Source of the DNA: Taeniopygia guttata
Taxonomy: Eukaryota; Chordata; Aves; Passeriformes; Estrildidae
Length of the DNA stretch: 64,000 nt
Direction: 5' to 3'
NCBI RefSeq assembly: GCF_048771995.1
Contig: NC_133063.1
Location: 59,369,310 to 59,433,309, forward strand
A program made the position numbers and the translations under genes. Position 1 is the first letter of the stretch. Every line of letters starts with the position of its first letter. The notes under the pieces are model-generated. The model searched no databases. It saw nothing but the letters and a program-made list of their open reading frames with translations, and had not been told where the DNA came from. This document shows positions 49,701 to 61,894 of the stretch, piece by piece.

Positions 49701-50408
49701 TTTTTTATCTGAGCGTAAAGCTTAGAGGCTGCATAAACAAGAGAACAAATCCAACAATACATTAGGAAAGAGGGAGTAATTATTATTTTATAATGTAACC
49801 TCAGAAATTTCTTATCTAAACTGGAAACTTAAAGACAAAAGTGTATTTGAGCTCTGCAGAGCAGATGTTCCCTTTGTTTAACAGATACAGGGGTACAGAC
49901 AGAGGGAAACTACATGACAGAGATGAGAAAAAAGTGCTGAGCTGCAGATGCAGCTGAAAATTAATCAAGAGAAGCAGGGAGTGAGGGAGGTGAAGGAGTC
50001 CCTCTAGGAGACAGTCTGAAGTGGAGCTCTGGGTGGCAGAGGTGGAAACCACCACACGGCCCCTGAGAGTGAACATGGTCATACAGTAACTATGTAATAT
50101 TACAGCTATATATCAAAAATCCAATAATATATGCCAGTTATGCTGGATTTGCAAATAGCTATTTTTTTTCTTTTTTAAAAGCCTACAGCTCAGGCTGAAA
50201 TTCTGGGAAAGATGCAGCTAGGAAAACCCCTATGAATGGGAACCAAAGCCACTGCTGGCACGTGTGACCAAGGAGCAATTTGCCAACATTTTCCTACAGT
50301 TTTCTTCCAGATCATTGTTTGCTCCCACTGCTGTTACTGATTTCCACAAGATGGAGCTATTCTAACACAGATTTGGCAGCAGACCGTGGGGAACAAGTGT
50401 GCTACTGC
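46701..50408. other. Intergenic, no gene recognised
   Basis: Mixed-composition sequence with short open frames on both strands (for example 47582-47893 and 48593-48916). None shows recognisable domains, splice partners or conserved motifs. No mobile element identified with confidence. Confidence 0.5.
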
Positions 50409-50524
50409 TTTTATTTTATTTTATTTTATTTTATTTTATTTTATTTTATTTTATTTTATTTTATTTTATTTTATTTTATTTTATTTTATTTTATTTTATT
50501 TTATTTTATTTTATTTTATTTTTA
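50409..50524. repeat. (TTTTA)n pentanucleotide microsatellite, ~23 units
   Basis: About 116 nt of perfect TTTTA units on the plus strand. The Phe/Ile/Leu/Tyr repeat proteins read from it are artefacts. Confidence 0.98.
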
Positions 50525-53500
50525 ATTTCTGTGGCAGTATTTCTGAATTGGGTAGAATTTTATGAAAAATCATCATCCAAAAAAAAAAGGCAAATTCCAG
50601 AAGCAACAGCTGGAGCTTAATGCACATTTGGATAGACTGTGTCATCACAAGACCTATTGCAAAAATTACTCCCAGGGGATGGAGATAAATACACTCAAAC
50701 TGCAGCTTTGTCCCACACTGGAGCAGCTGTTGAGGCGTGCACCCAACTTCACCTTCTGGAGGGTCTGTTTTGCCATGGCTGAGGAAAGTTCCAATGCCCT
50801 GTGTCCTGAGTGCATTCAGAGTGGCTCTTTGACACCCAGCTTGCCTGTGGCCCCAGTCTGCAACCATTAGCCCTCTAGGGCAGCAGACTGCCTTTGCTGA
50901 ATCATAATGACCCTCTCCTGTGACATTTCTGTCCTATTTAATCAATATTTTAAAGTCTTGTTATGTCTGTTTCCATGTGCCGTCTTCTTCCACTGCAGCA
51001 TCTGCTCATTCCCTCTCTGCTTTACCCCCACTGGCCCCATTCTCCACTGAGTCACAATGTAGATGAAAATTCATGTAAATGCTGCTGCTTTATGATATAT
51101 ATTTGAGAACCTCATGGCCTGTCTTTTGATCAAGTCGTGCTTACAGAGCCAAACACCTCCTGCCCTTGTTGTTGGAGCATACCTTGACATTGCAACCCCT
51201 ATAAACAGCAGCAGCACAGGGAGAAGCATTTGTCTGGGGATTTTCAGTAGGAGCTGTCAAAGTTAGGGCCAGTTTTATATGCAATGTTTGTAATGCTTGG
51301 AAGAAGGGTATCATGAGCACTCCTTGCTCACAGCTTGTGGTGCAAGTGGTTTAGGGCTGTGCTGGCATTGCTGTGAGAAGCTGGTGTTCTCTGTTGGCAC
51401 ACAGGAGATAAGTGCTATCTCTGTGATGAGGTGTTGCTGGCAACAAGTGCCTGCCCTGAGTCCATGGCAGCCCAGGGAGCCAGGGGGCAGAAGTTTCCTT
51501 CCCAAGCAACTGCCCAGTGCTGGAGGCTGACTGCTCCCTTTGCCTGCCTCAGCAGAGGGCTAGACAGCTGCTGCTTGTCAGCCGCACTGGGTCTGAAATC
51601 CTCCCTGGTGTGTGTCCCGGCCAAAGAAGCCCACAGCAAGATAAGTAGGGGTCAGCTATCTAGGCAGGGGGCTGCCACTGCCAGATATGGTGACACTGCA
51701 CCTGTCCAAACTCTTGTATGAAATCTTAATTCACGACTAGTGGAGCATAAATGCATTTGACAATTGTTGGTTAGGCTTTTTTTACAGTATGGTTTGACTT
51801 CTATCCTTTCTTGTCCCCAAACCTGTGCTTTACAGCGGAGGGAGATTTGAGGGAAATAAAAAAGGCTCTTGTGAACTCCCAAGCAGAATATTGTCCTCTT
51901 TGCAGCATCCTTGAGGCAGACCAAAACCTTTGGTACACTCTTAGTACACAGGCACTTACAAGCACCATCTGTCTCCTGCTTTTCAAGACCAAAACAGAGA
52001 CAGAATTATCATAATTTCAATTTCTTTCATCTGATGACCACCTGGATCTGCTGATAAGTGTGCCTGGGAGGCCCAGAGAGCAGACAGCCTTCAGCCATAA
52101 GCCCTTCCAAGGAGCACCTTGCTACGTGTCTTACAGCTGAAGTTTGCTCCTCTTTCTCCCACTCTCCAGTCTGCAACATGAACTGCTTTGAAGTGACTTT
52201 GCTTGAGCCACTTCACTGCCACTATGCCACTTGTCCTTTCAGAGTCATTAAAATCCTCTAATATGGGTTATTTAAGCATAGCTTTAAAGGTGTAATTTTC
52301 ATAAAAGAGTGTGTCTATTTGTGCATGCCTAGCATGCAGTTACTGCATTACACACATGTGTACCCTTGATGTGCTGGCCTGCCTGGCTCAGGCTTGCCTG
52401 CACCCATCTAGCTGTGTGGGAGCACAGACGTGCCAGGAGCACATCCAAATACCAATGGCATTTGCTATTGGCCATGAAAACCCGCAGTGTGCAATTGCCT
52501 GTGGATGTTCAGGGTGTAATTCTTGGGGTGACAAACTGTCTGCAGCTCCTTATGGACTACTGTGCAAATTCCCTGAGACCAACTGGTTCAGATCCCAAAA
52601 CTCCTGAAGCTGTGTCCCTGGAAGGTTCACCCAGATGGAGGGATTCAGCGAGGGAGAGAGAGCAGGCTGATGGCAGCTTGTGCGAGCGTGGCACAGGCAG
52701 CACTGGTTCCAGGAGTCAAAAATGAGTGAGCTGAAGTACATTATTCTGGTTGCAGGCAAGTCCTTGCTTTGGTCAGGTAGCCAGGCTGGAGGATGGCAGA
52801 GAGGGAACATCTTGCTTGCTATCATCCAGAGTCAGAGAGGGCTGAAGTCAACCAGTGGGGGTGCCTGTCCATGGACACCAACAGCTCACAGAGCAATAAA
52901 TGATCGTGTTTCTTTGCCAGAAAGAAGATGAGGCATGTGATATCTCTTGCAAGCACTGGTGCCACAAATATTTGTTCCTTTTATGTGAGAATAAAAAAAA
53001 AAAAACACGCCAGAAGCACCTAATAAATCACAGCATAAATGCTACTATTTGAAAGATCTGGGATAGAAATTACTTGAACTTTCATGACTTTCACATGTCA
53101 GGGGTGTGGGTGATTTAGGCTAGTGATTATTCAAGACCCATGTGATTGGACTTTTAGGATTTGAAAGGATTACACATGCTTGTAAAGTGGGTGTTTAATC
53201 TCTCTTCCGTTATAACTTCAGTTTGTAAATGTTGAAACTATAAATCATCACACCCTTGGTCCACGGCATAGGACAAACTGTGCTGATTTCCTCCCACCTC
53301 AGCTTAGATTAATTGCTTTTCTCCAGTGCTATTAATGCCCTCCAAATTATGACTTTTCCTTTTTTAGCCCACACTGTTGTGTGCACACACACACACATAT
53401 GCAGGCAGGCATGTGTTTCATAACAGGTTTTTGTGCTTGTGACTCAGAACTGAACTATTAAACCATAACACATGGCTGACATCTGGAATTCTCTCAGACA

Positions 53501-55194
53501 TTTTTGTCATTTGAATATTGGTAGCCATGGTTTGCTACCCTCCTTTCCTCCAAAATATAACTTTCTTTATTCTCAGCTCACAAAAACAAAGCTAGAAGGT
53601 TTTACTGAACCTTTTGGTGTCACTTGATATATATATAATATTCTATCAAATCCTGATTTAAAGGCACATGTGTTCACAGAGTTTGGCAGAAAGATCTTAC
53701 TAAAGAAAGCCTCTGCTTCCTCTTTACATTTGAAATTACTGTGTACCATGAGAATATTCAGAAAAATAATTGTTTTTGTACAGCAAGAGCCTGTGGTTGC
53801 TAAGAGTCAAAAGCAGTCACCTGCTAGCTAGCAAAATGGGTTAAGATTTGCAAATGGATTACCTTGGTGTTTGAATATAAGTATTTACATTAATTCCTCC
53901 AAATGAATGCCACTCATTTGGCTGGTTTGACAGCAAGATTAAAATACGCTGGTATTTGCAGTAATTTGGAACAGTTTGTCTTAACTGTGTCTCACAGGGT
54001 GTTGTGTGCTATTCCCAGGGCTATTTGCCATGAACTAGTACAGTCCTGCAGAGATTAGGATTTTGCATTCTTTTTTAAATACTGTGGGATTGCCACTCAG
54101 ACTGCTGTAATTATGGATGTGTTAAATTTCACATTGATACCAAGGAAGCAATGAAAACTTCTGTCTATCTGCCACTGTGACAAGTGTCAAGCAAAAGGGG
54201 TGAGCTTGGGGAATTGTTCCTGGCTTTGGTTTAGAAAATCATCTAATATTTTCAATTCAGCCCTACAAACACATTTTAAAATTTGAGGATTGTCTGATTT
54301 TCTCCTGATATTGAGAAGGATGTAACACAGCTTCACTCATGCTTCAGTAAGAGAAGAGGAGCACTGTCTGAAGCCTATGCTGCTCCCTCTAGGAGTAAAT
54401 ATAGTATGTCTTCAAGGCGCTTTCTTTGCCTGGTGGGAGGCTGTAAAAGAGGGGTGACTGCCACTAAGTTAAAGAAGGTGATCACGGGGGTTTCTGAGGG
54501 ATGGACATATGAAGATTTGTTGCAGAGGCTTTCTAGTCTCTGGCTATCAGAGCAAAAAGTGGCAGTGGTGGTGCAGTACTGTGATTCCTTTGAAAGCATG
54601 CATGTTGTAGCAGAGAATTAATGTCATTTGGTGCAGGTTTTTCATGTGATTCACTGTAAGGCCTCTCAGATTCAGCAAGGAAGGTTTCACCTGCAGCACT
54701 TAGTCTGCAGCACATATCTGGCTCTGATGATCACTTGCCTGTGTGCCTGAGCCAGCAGCTTTCCATGTATGTATTTTGTGAAAATTTTTTTTAGCTGTTG
54801 TATTTCAGATCTGACTATGTCTGTTCTGTTCATGGTAGATGAGTAAAATTCTCATGTCAGTGGTTCAGAAAATGATTTGTGCTCTGGCTCAAACAGTCAG
54901 GTCTCTGACTGTTACTGCTTTTTGGTAATGACAACATGCCAAGGGAGTCTCATTGTGACAGGCTGTGACCCTTAAACACGTGATGGCTGGAGAGCTTGCT
55001 TCCCAGGGTTTTCATCCTCACAGTCCTCACAGCTGCACTTCCACTGACTAGACAAGTGAGTACACTATTGTACTCACCTGTTATGATTAAAGTGGAGTCA
55101 TTTGAACTCCTACAGACTGGTTTCTTCATCAAAAGCCTCTGGTGCTGATGTGGCCCTGAACTGTATGTATCCTTGCAAGAAGGTTTTTCAGTGC
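50525..55194. other. Intergenic, no gene recognised
   Basis: No coding exon, RNA gene or clear mobile element recognised. It contains a short CA run near 53386 and a TA run near 53626. A GC-richer patch at 51.3-51.7 kb has overlapping frames without recognisable content. Confidence 0.5.
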
Positions 55195-56140
55195 ACATCG
55201 ATACATATGCACAGGTTCACTATAGGTAAGTCATATTTGACTAGCCTGATTGCCTGGCTGGATGAGTGGAGAGTAGTGGATATTGTTTACCACAGCTTCA
55301 GCCAAGACTCTGACAGCTTCTCTCACAACATCCTCATAGACAAATTCTGGGACGTGGGCTGGATGAGTGGACAGTGAGGTGGATCAAGAACTGACTGAAC
55401 AACAGAGCCCAGAGGATGACAATCAGTGGCACAGGGTCTAGTTGGAGGCCTGTCCCTAGTGGTGTCCCTCTAGGTTCAATGCTGTACCGTTTAACTTATT
55501 CATCCCTGGCTTGGATGAAGGGGCAGGGTGCCTCCTCAGCAAATTCATGAAGGACACCAAGCTGGGAGAAGTGGCCAACACCCCAGAAGGCTCTGCATCC
55601 CTTCAGAAGGATCTTGGCAAATAGGAGAGATAGACACCTGGAGTGCTGTTCTGGAACAAGTTCCTCAGGACAACAGAGACATGGGGTTCCTGGAGTGGGT
55701 CCAGCAGAGGCTACAGAGATGATGAGGGGTCTGGAGCATCTCTCTTGTGAGGAAAGGCAGAGGGAGCTGGGGCTGTTCAGCCTTAGGAATGGATGACTAA
55801 CAGGGGACCCCATCAACATGTACAAGGATCTGAATGGAGGGTGCCAAGAGGATGGACCAGGTTCTTCCTAGTTGTGCTGAACAATAGAACAAGAGGCAAT
55901 GGGCAGAAACTGATGCCCAGGAAGTTCCAACTGAACATGAGGAAGAACTGCTTTACTGTGTAGGTGACCGTGCTGTGGAACACACCCAGAGAGGGTGTGG
56001 AGTCTCCCTCACTGGAGATACTCAAGAACTTCTGGTACACAATCCTGTAGCATGTGCTCTGGGATTGCCCTGCTTGAGCAGGGAGGCTGGACAAGATGTA
56101 GTCCCTTCCCACCTGACATATTCTGTGATTCTGTATGTTA
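55195..56140 (+). mobile_element. CR1 LINE, 5'-truncated, with 3' end
   Basis: The first part is a degraded end of the CR1 reverse-transcriptase frame (TTCATGAAGGACACCAAGCT and LSCEERQRELGLFSL-type sequence). It is followed by the CR1 3' region with GGCTGTTCAGCCTTAGGAA and the terminus TCCCTTCCCACCTGACATAT TCTGTGATTCTG. Frames are broken by stops. Sense orientation is plus. Confidence 0.88.
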
Positions 56141-56295
56141 AAGTAACCTGATTTTAGTCAAAGCAGAGGTCGCCCTCGGTAGGGGTGGCCATGGCCAGAG
56201 CAGTACGAGCCTGTCTGCCTGTCTGCAGCCCAGAGCAGGCAAGACCATCTAGTCCATGTCCTCGAGCTGGTATGCAAATATAGCTGTATTTTGAT

Positions 56296-56912
56296 GTAGA
56301 ATTGTGGTTTTTAGGTTTTATTACATTTATATTATGTATAAGTTTGTTCCATGTACCCCCGGTTCTGTAACGGTTCCCCCCGGGTTTTCCCGTCTTTCCC
56401 CGCGGGTCTGTTGTCCCCAAAACTGCCGAGTCACTGTGTTTTCCCCAAATGCCTGTCTGTCACTCGGTATCCCTTCCCCCCACCTGGAATCTTCCACCCG
56501 GGACGCCGGGCGATAGACAGACGACCCGGGACCCTCCACCTGTCCATCCTTCATTGGATGTACCCCCGTACCCCACTACCCTCAAACCCCCACATGGCTT
56601 TACCCCATTGGCTGCCCCAGTTTCCCCCTGTCCCGTACTTAGTCCGTGCGCACAGTGCGCTCAGACCTTTCTCCTGGCTGGCACCAGCGCGCGCTGCTGC
56701 CCGCCCAAGCTGCTCCATGCTTCCTCTGGCCGGCTCCAGCGCGTGCTGCTCCGCCTGTTCGCGCGGCTCCAGCGAATGCCGGCGCGGCCCGCCTGGTTCC
56801 CTTCGGATTATTGTTTTCCCCGTTGGATTGCAATAAACGGAATTCTCCCCCCGGAGAAAGCCTCTCTTCATTAAACCGCCGTGGGGTTCGCTGATTGCTC
56901 TCCGAACCCAAA
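56296..56912 (+). mobile_element. GC-rich solo LTR with poly(A) signal
   Basis: Abruptly GC-rich, CpG-containing block in AT-rich surroundings. It has many C runs at the 5' side, a GC-rich middle, then AATAAACGGAATTC (signal near 56831) and a T/C-rich end with CTTCATTAAACCGCC, finishing near CTCCGAACCCAAACA. This U3-R-U5-like layout and lack of retroviral genes around it indicate a solo LTR of a different endogenous-retrovirus group from the 44.7 kb element. Both ends are uncertain; the left end could be as late as about 56367. The 178-residue minus-strand open frame across it is a composition artefact. Confidence 0.6.
56826..56846 (+). terminator. LTR polyadenylation signal
   Basis: AATAAA within the GC-rich solo LTR, upstream of a T/C-rich tract. 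In position and context it corresponds to the R-region signal of a retroviral LTR. Confidence 0.5.
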
Positions 56913-57120
56913 CAGTGCTGCCCAAAGCCCGCGAGGGTTCAGCGGGAAGCGCTGGAGATCTGCCCGCTCCCCTTCTCCCCAGGGCTAGCCAGGGCAAGGG
57001 AAAGCAGAGGGGAGAAGAGCGCACCAGCATTTTAGCTGCTGACAGTTCTGCTAATGGATTATGTGGGTACACAAAAGTGATGTGCAATAAACAGCAATCA
57101 AAACTGTGTCATCAGGTTGT

Positions 57121-57143
57121 CAAAATCAATCTCATTGATTTTG
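57121..57143. other. Perfect inverted repeat, 10-bp arms, 3-nt loop
   Basis: CAAAATCAAT and ATTGATTTTG flank CTC; the arms are exact reverse complements. A second hairpin (TTATCAG, loop ATT, CTGATAA) lies at 57219-57235. No function is recognised; they could be remnants of a small DNA transposon. Confidence 0.85.
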
Positions 57144-57235
57144 ATATGGCCAGACATACTACTGTTAATCTCATTATAAGGGTTTGAGCTTATTGTTATG
57201 GTTATCAGGTGCTTCTGATTATCAGATTCTGATAA

Positions 57236-60200
57236 AGTGTGATACCCTGTGTTGAACACTTCCTCACCAGATCTCTGAGTCAAGCTGATTTTGCTGTAAA
57301 ATTTCAGCCAAAACAATTGGCTGGTTTTGAGCACAGATTCTGTGCACATAAATCCTTGTCGACACCCTCTCCTGCAGTGACCCATGCTTGCTTCCACCCT
57401 TGGAGTGGCTTGGTGTGGCCACATGCCCTGGGACTGGCACTGGCCCATACTGATTTCTCTGCCACCAGCCAAAGTGTGTGCTGTCCCCATGGAGCCCAGC
57501 ACTGTGCTTCATCTTGGGGTGGGTGTCTGTGCTTTTCCAGTCTGGGGTGGTATAGGAGGGACTGTCTCTGTGTATATCCCCCACTGAGGACTACAGTTTT
57601 GGCTTGCTTCTTGTAAAGTGAAAATTATTGCTTCCCACACCTCCTTACCCCTTGCCCATCTCCCCAGGTTGCCTTGAAAATGAACATGTTATTTCTGAAG
57701 CACTCACGTATTGTAGTGCCATGGGAGAAAACAGGCAGAAATTAATTAGTCTGTCTTCAGAACAGGGTTTTAGGGATTATAGAAAATAAGCCTGTTAATC
57801 ATTGTGGAGAAGGTAGAATGGTCTGAACAGGGTCCTCACTCCCCCTGGGTACTTAATGACATGTTTTCACAAGAAAAAAATTGTAAGATCACGTTAATTA
57901 AAGGCTATGCCAGAATGCATATGTATGAGGGGGGTAATTGAAGAATGCTGAATGTCTGCCAATTTGACATTACCTAAATAGCTTGATTTTTCAACCACGG
58001 TAATATTCTCATATTTATGTATTTTTTTGGGACACCATATGAAAGAAAAATATTTAAGCAAAATAGCATACTGAGCAGAGTAATTTACAACAGCAGGGTT
58101 TCTTGTTACTCTGTGCCTGATGCAGAAATTGGAAAAGGATAGCAAAAGAAGCAGGGAAGGAATGGTTTTGTGCATCATACATAAAAAGGTACTGTAACAG
58201 TGGTGATCTGTCTGTCATTGTAATGAAGTCAAGCATTTAGAATAATATGGTTTCATAGCAAGACAGTATAGTAGAGCTCTGTAGAACTGAATCTATCATG
58301 TTAGTTATCTACATGAAACCACAAAGTTAAATATTAATTTTATTAAATAGTGGGTCACAGGAGACAGGATCATGGTATGGGTTTTCTAAGTTCCTAGCTG
58401 CCTTTGTCTCCAGCTTGTTATTTATTAGAGCTCTGCACAGCTCTGTGGGCTCCATGCAGCACTGGGCCTGCAAATTCATGGTGCAGTCTTCCCCGGGCTT
58501 CTTATTCTTGTACTGTGCTGTCAGACACAATATTCAAAGACATCAGTCTCTTTAATATCTCTGGTTTCTCTGTATATGTCCCAGTAGAAAAATAAAGGTG
58601 ATTCTGCCATTCTGCAGCTAAGAAGCCCCAACACAAGATGTGATCTCTGTGTCTGTTCCCTTCTTTCCTTGAGCTGGCATCTTATGGCTCATTTCTTCAC
58701 ACCTCCCTTGAATTTCCCTGTGCTGTTTTGTCTTATGTTTCTGAACTAGGTCAAAAGCTTTGGCCAGATAGTTTCCAGGCAGAATTACTTCTGCTGGGAC
58801 ACCTCTGAGGAAAAAGAAAAATCTGATTAAACATAGGAAAACCAAACCACACACAATGATTATGCCTGAATCTGTTTGAAGGTCAGATGATTTTTCAGAT
58901 TATTTAAAACCATGAAATTGAGCAAGGGCAGATATGCATCATTACTCAATCTTATCTTCATTGCCCTGGATGCCTTTGATCTCCTTTTGTCCTTCCCCTG
59001 TTTGTTTATGCTCTTCCATGCCTTTCTTCAAAATAGACTGTAAAGCCTCTGGGACAGTGATCAGTGGTGTGTTGGTAATGGGAAGGACAGCCTGACTCCC
59101 TCATCTTGCCCAGTCTTAACTGTGGGAAATGGTGAACACTGCAGTGTGGACAGCAACAATGGGTAAATCTTGTGAATGGGTAGATGAGTACTGAAATTTA
59201 CCAGTTTCAACACTATGCCTGAGCATCTTATCTGGATTGCTTGATGGCTGGGAAGTAGCTGCTTGGAGCACCTATGCAGCATTCAGGAGCCAGCCTGGCC
59301 AGCACTGTAACCTGTTACTGACCAGAAGCTTTGGCCAAGGGACATCAAAAATCTATTACAAAAAAGAAATTAATCATAGAAACATCACATGTTTGTAGCC
59401 TTAGGTTTTGTATAATTTTCACTCCAAGGGGATGTTCATAAATAGTTTCAATTACTGTTGCAGAAGCAATGATCTTCAAGACAATTGCAAACAATAATTA
59501 TAGAAGTATTAAATAAATTATTGTCAGATTTTATATGTACAAAAAGAATGTTATGAGGAAGAGCTAGAGTTAAGACAACCAGTGGAGCAATACCAGAAGA
59601 TTAGCCTAGAAATGTGCATTGATCTTCTTAATGTTTTTAATTGTGTTTAGTGCTTCAGGGAATAACTTATGTGAAGAAGTTGTAATGCTAAACTAGGGAT
59701 GAACAGTTGTGAGAGACACGTCTGAAATACCTGGCACAATGCAAAAGCCCAAACTGAACCAGAAATGCTACTTAAAATGCAAATATAAAATAACTGTAGC
59801 TGTTTTCCCCAAAGACTATTCTCTAGACTTTGCTACAGTGGTTAAGGGACATCTTAACTCTTCTTCACATTTTACTTTCCCCTTGCTTGGTTTTTGACTC
59901 TGTCCCTTGCTGTGAGGAAGAACTGTGTGTGTTAGTGCTTGTGTCCATGGAATTATTTAAGGTGAAATGTGCTAAAACCCAGGAGGAAAGCAGAAGCAGT
60001 GGCTACCAGTGCATTTAAATAGGAGATTTCTTCATTTGGGTTGGTACCGCCTTTGGTACAGATTTTTGCAGTTATCTTGTATTAGGCATGATGACTTATT
60101 TTTGAGAAAATATCATCCCTCATTAGTAGCATTTTTATTTCTACCTCACCACAGGTAGATATAAAAGACTGGACTGTGTTTTTATAATCAGGGGAAGTGT

Positions 60201-61776
60201 AGGTGAATTCATTATCAAGAAAACTGCTCTACTCAACAGGGAGGCTGAGAAACTTATAAATCAGAACTGAAGATGGCTGTGAGAGGTTTGTCTGAGTTTG
60301 GTTTTTGTCCATCACTACTCAATATTTTAGTGAAGTAGAGACAATTCATTAGATTTGCAGGTAACACCAAGGTTAGAGTGCTGTGATCATATCTTAGAAG
60401 GGTTTTGAATTGTAAAGGATCTCATTGGATTAAAGATATGGACTGGTAAGTGGTGGTGTAAATAAAGACAGTCCAAAGCTCTTGCCTTCTCAGAAGCTAT
60501 TAGATGAACAGGCACAGGTGGAGAAGTTCTAAATGAGCAGGAATTGGGAGGAATGGTATTCTGGGGCACGTTTTTAGTTTCAAAAGTGAATGTGAGGCAA
60601 CATTATCTTCCAGTTGCAGAGAGATGTAGAAAAAGTGCCAGTAAGGTTACTAGCGTGAGCTCTAGAAGGCTGCACTGAGCCTGTGACAAAGCAGCTCAGG
60701 AGCTGTGTTAACAGCAGAAAAGTTGGGCAGCAACTGGAAAAAGTTCATAAAGAAGTGGTATGGAATACAGCAAATAATTGATGGTGAAAGACTGAGGACT
60801 TTCCAATGGAAAGAATGGGAGAATGAAGATGGAATAAAAATGTCTTGCTGCTGCAGAACTGCTGTGGAGTAAGGGAATGGCAATTTGTAAACAGCAGTGA
60901 AGAAGTTTCTGGTTTTAATATAGGAAATGCTTTCTGGTGGTGGTGATGTTGAACTGCAGGAATGGGATGCCAGTTTGTAAGAACCATAGGGAGACACATA
61001 AATGACACTGGAGCAGCTGATTCTGCCTCAGAGCAGTGGTAAGAAGTCCATAGCTTTTCAAATTATTTTCAGCTGTATGCTTCTATGAGTCTACAACACA
61101 AATATTTCAAAGTATTTTGCACTGAGCAAACTGAAGGAGAGGACAATGTTGCTTCAGACTTTTCTTGGTAGGTCAGGTAGTATAGCTTTTCCCTCCACAG
61201 CAATAGGTGTCTCGGCCCATTTTCAAGGATGGTGGTGCAGGATGAAAGGGAAATATAAGAAACTTGTATTCTGAGTTTCTTCTGCAATTAATTGTGGCTG
61301 CACTCTGACATGGACAGAATGTTTGGAATCTCACCACTTCCAGTGTGGCTTTGTACTGAGCTCTAAATGTCACTGCTTCCCATTGACTCTCATTTTTTTG
61401 TGTATGTTGATGAATGTAATACTAGACTTTGTAGTATGTAGCTTGTCTGAACAAAGGTAACTATCAAATGCAACTTGTTCAGAACTTGGTCCAAGCTGCA
61501 GCTAGATTTGGCAAATAAGCTTTTGTGAGTTGGTTTCATGGTAACATGAACTGTGCAATTCCTAGAGGGGAAACAAAAAGCTAAGAATAGTGTTGCTGAG
61601 AATGTGGCTTTGGTGGTTTTTCTTAGTAAAGAGGTAGATGCGCAAGATGTAGCCTGTAAAAGGGAAGAAGAGATATGTGAGTGGGTATATGGGAGAAACT
61701 GAAAATTCCAGGTGAGATCTAGTGGTTTGGGAATATAAAAAAGTAGACAAGATCTGGGACAGACCCTTGTGCCCAG
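57236..61776. other. Intergenic, no gene recognised
   Basis: AT-rich sequence with only short, unremarkable open frames. A weakly CR1-like stretch is listed separately at 60.28 kb. Confidence 0.5.
60280..60480 (+). mobile_element. Possible ancient CR1/LINE remnant
   Basis: TTAGATTTGCAGGTAACACC AAGGTTAG resembles the CR1 reverse-transcriptase 3' coding motif for the KFADDT-like region, but the surroundings are heavily diverged. Low certainty. Confidence 0.3.
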
Positions 61777-61844
61777 TGAGGGAGGAGGAGCCTCAGCCTT
61801 GTCCCCCAGAGGGGCCCAGCTCTGCCAGCCCCGTGGGCACAGAG
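61777..61844 (+). other. Candidate exon upstream of AKAP-like exon
   Basis: Bounded by a CCCTTGTGCCCAG acceptor-like site and an AGAG/GTGGCAG donor-like site. In frame it reads REEEPQPCPPEGPSSASPVG TE, acidic and Pro-rich like the start of the following exon. Its phase (0 at the end) fits the next segment exactly. It has no start codon of its own. The call rests only on splice-site likeness and compositional continuity. Confidence 0.3.
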
Positions 61845-61894
61845 GTGGCAGCAGAGGCAGTGCTTGCCCTAACCAGCACTTCTCCTCCGTACAG

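Noticed and set aside
50280..50620. Open frames of repeated Phe-Ile-Leu-Tyr
   Set aside because: Translation of the (TTTTA)n microsatellite.
54375..54715. Small overlapping open frames near 54.4-54.7 kb
   Set aside because: No recognisable domain and no supporting splice or regulatory signal.
56551..57087. 178-codon minus-strand open frame
   Set aside because: Spans the GC-rich LTR and its flank; GC-rich sequence lacks stops by chance, and no domain is recognisable.
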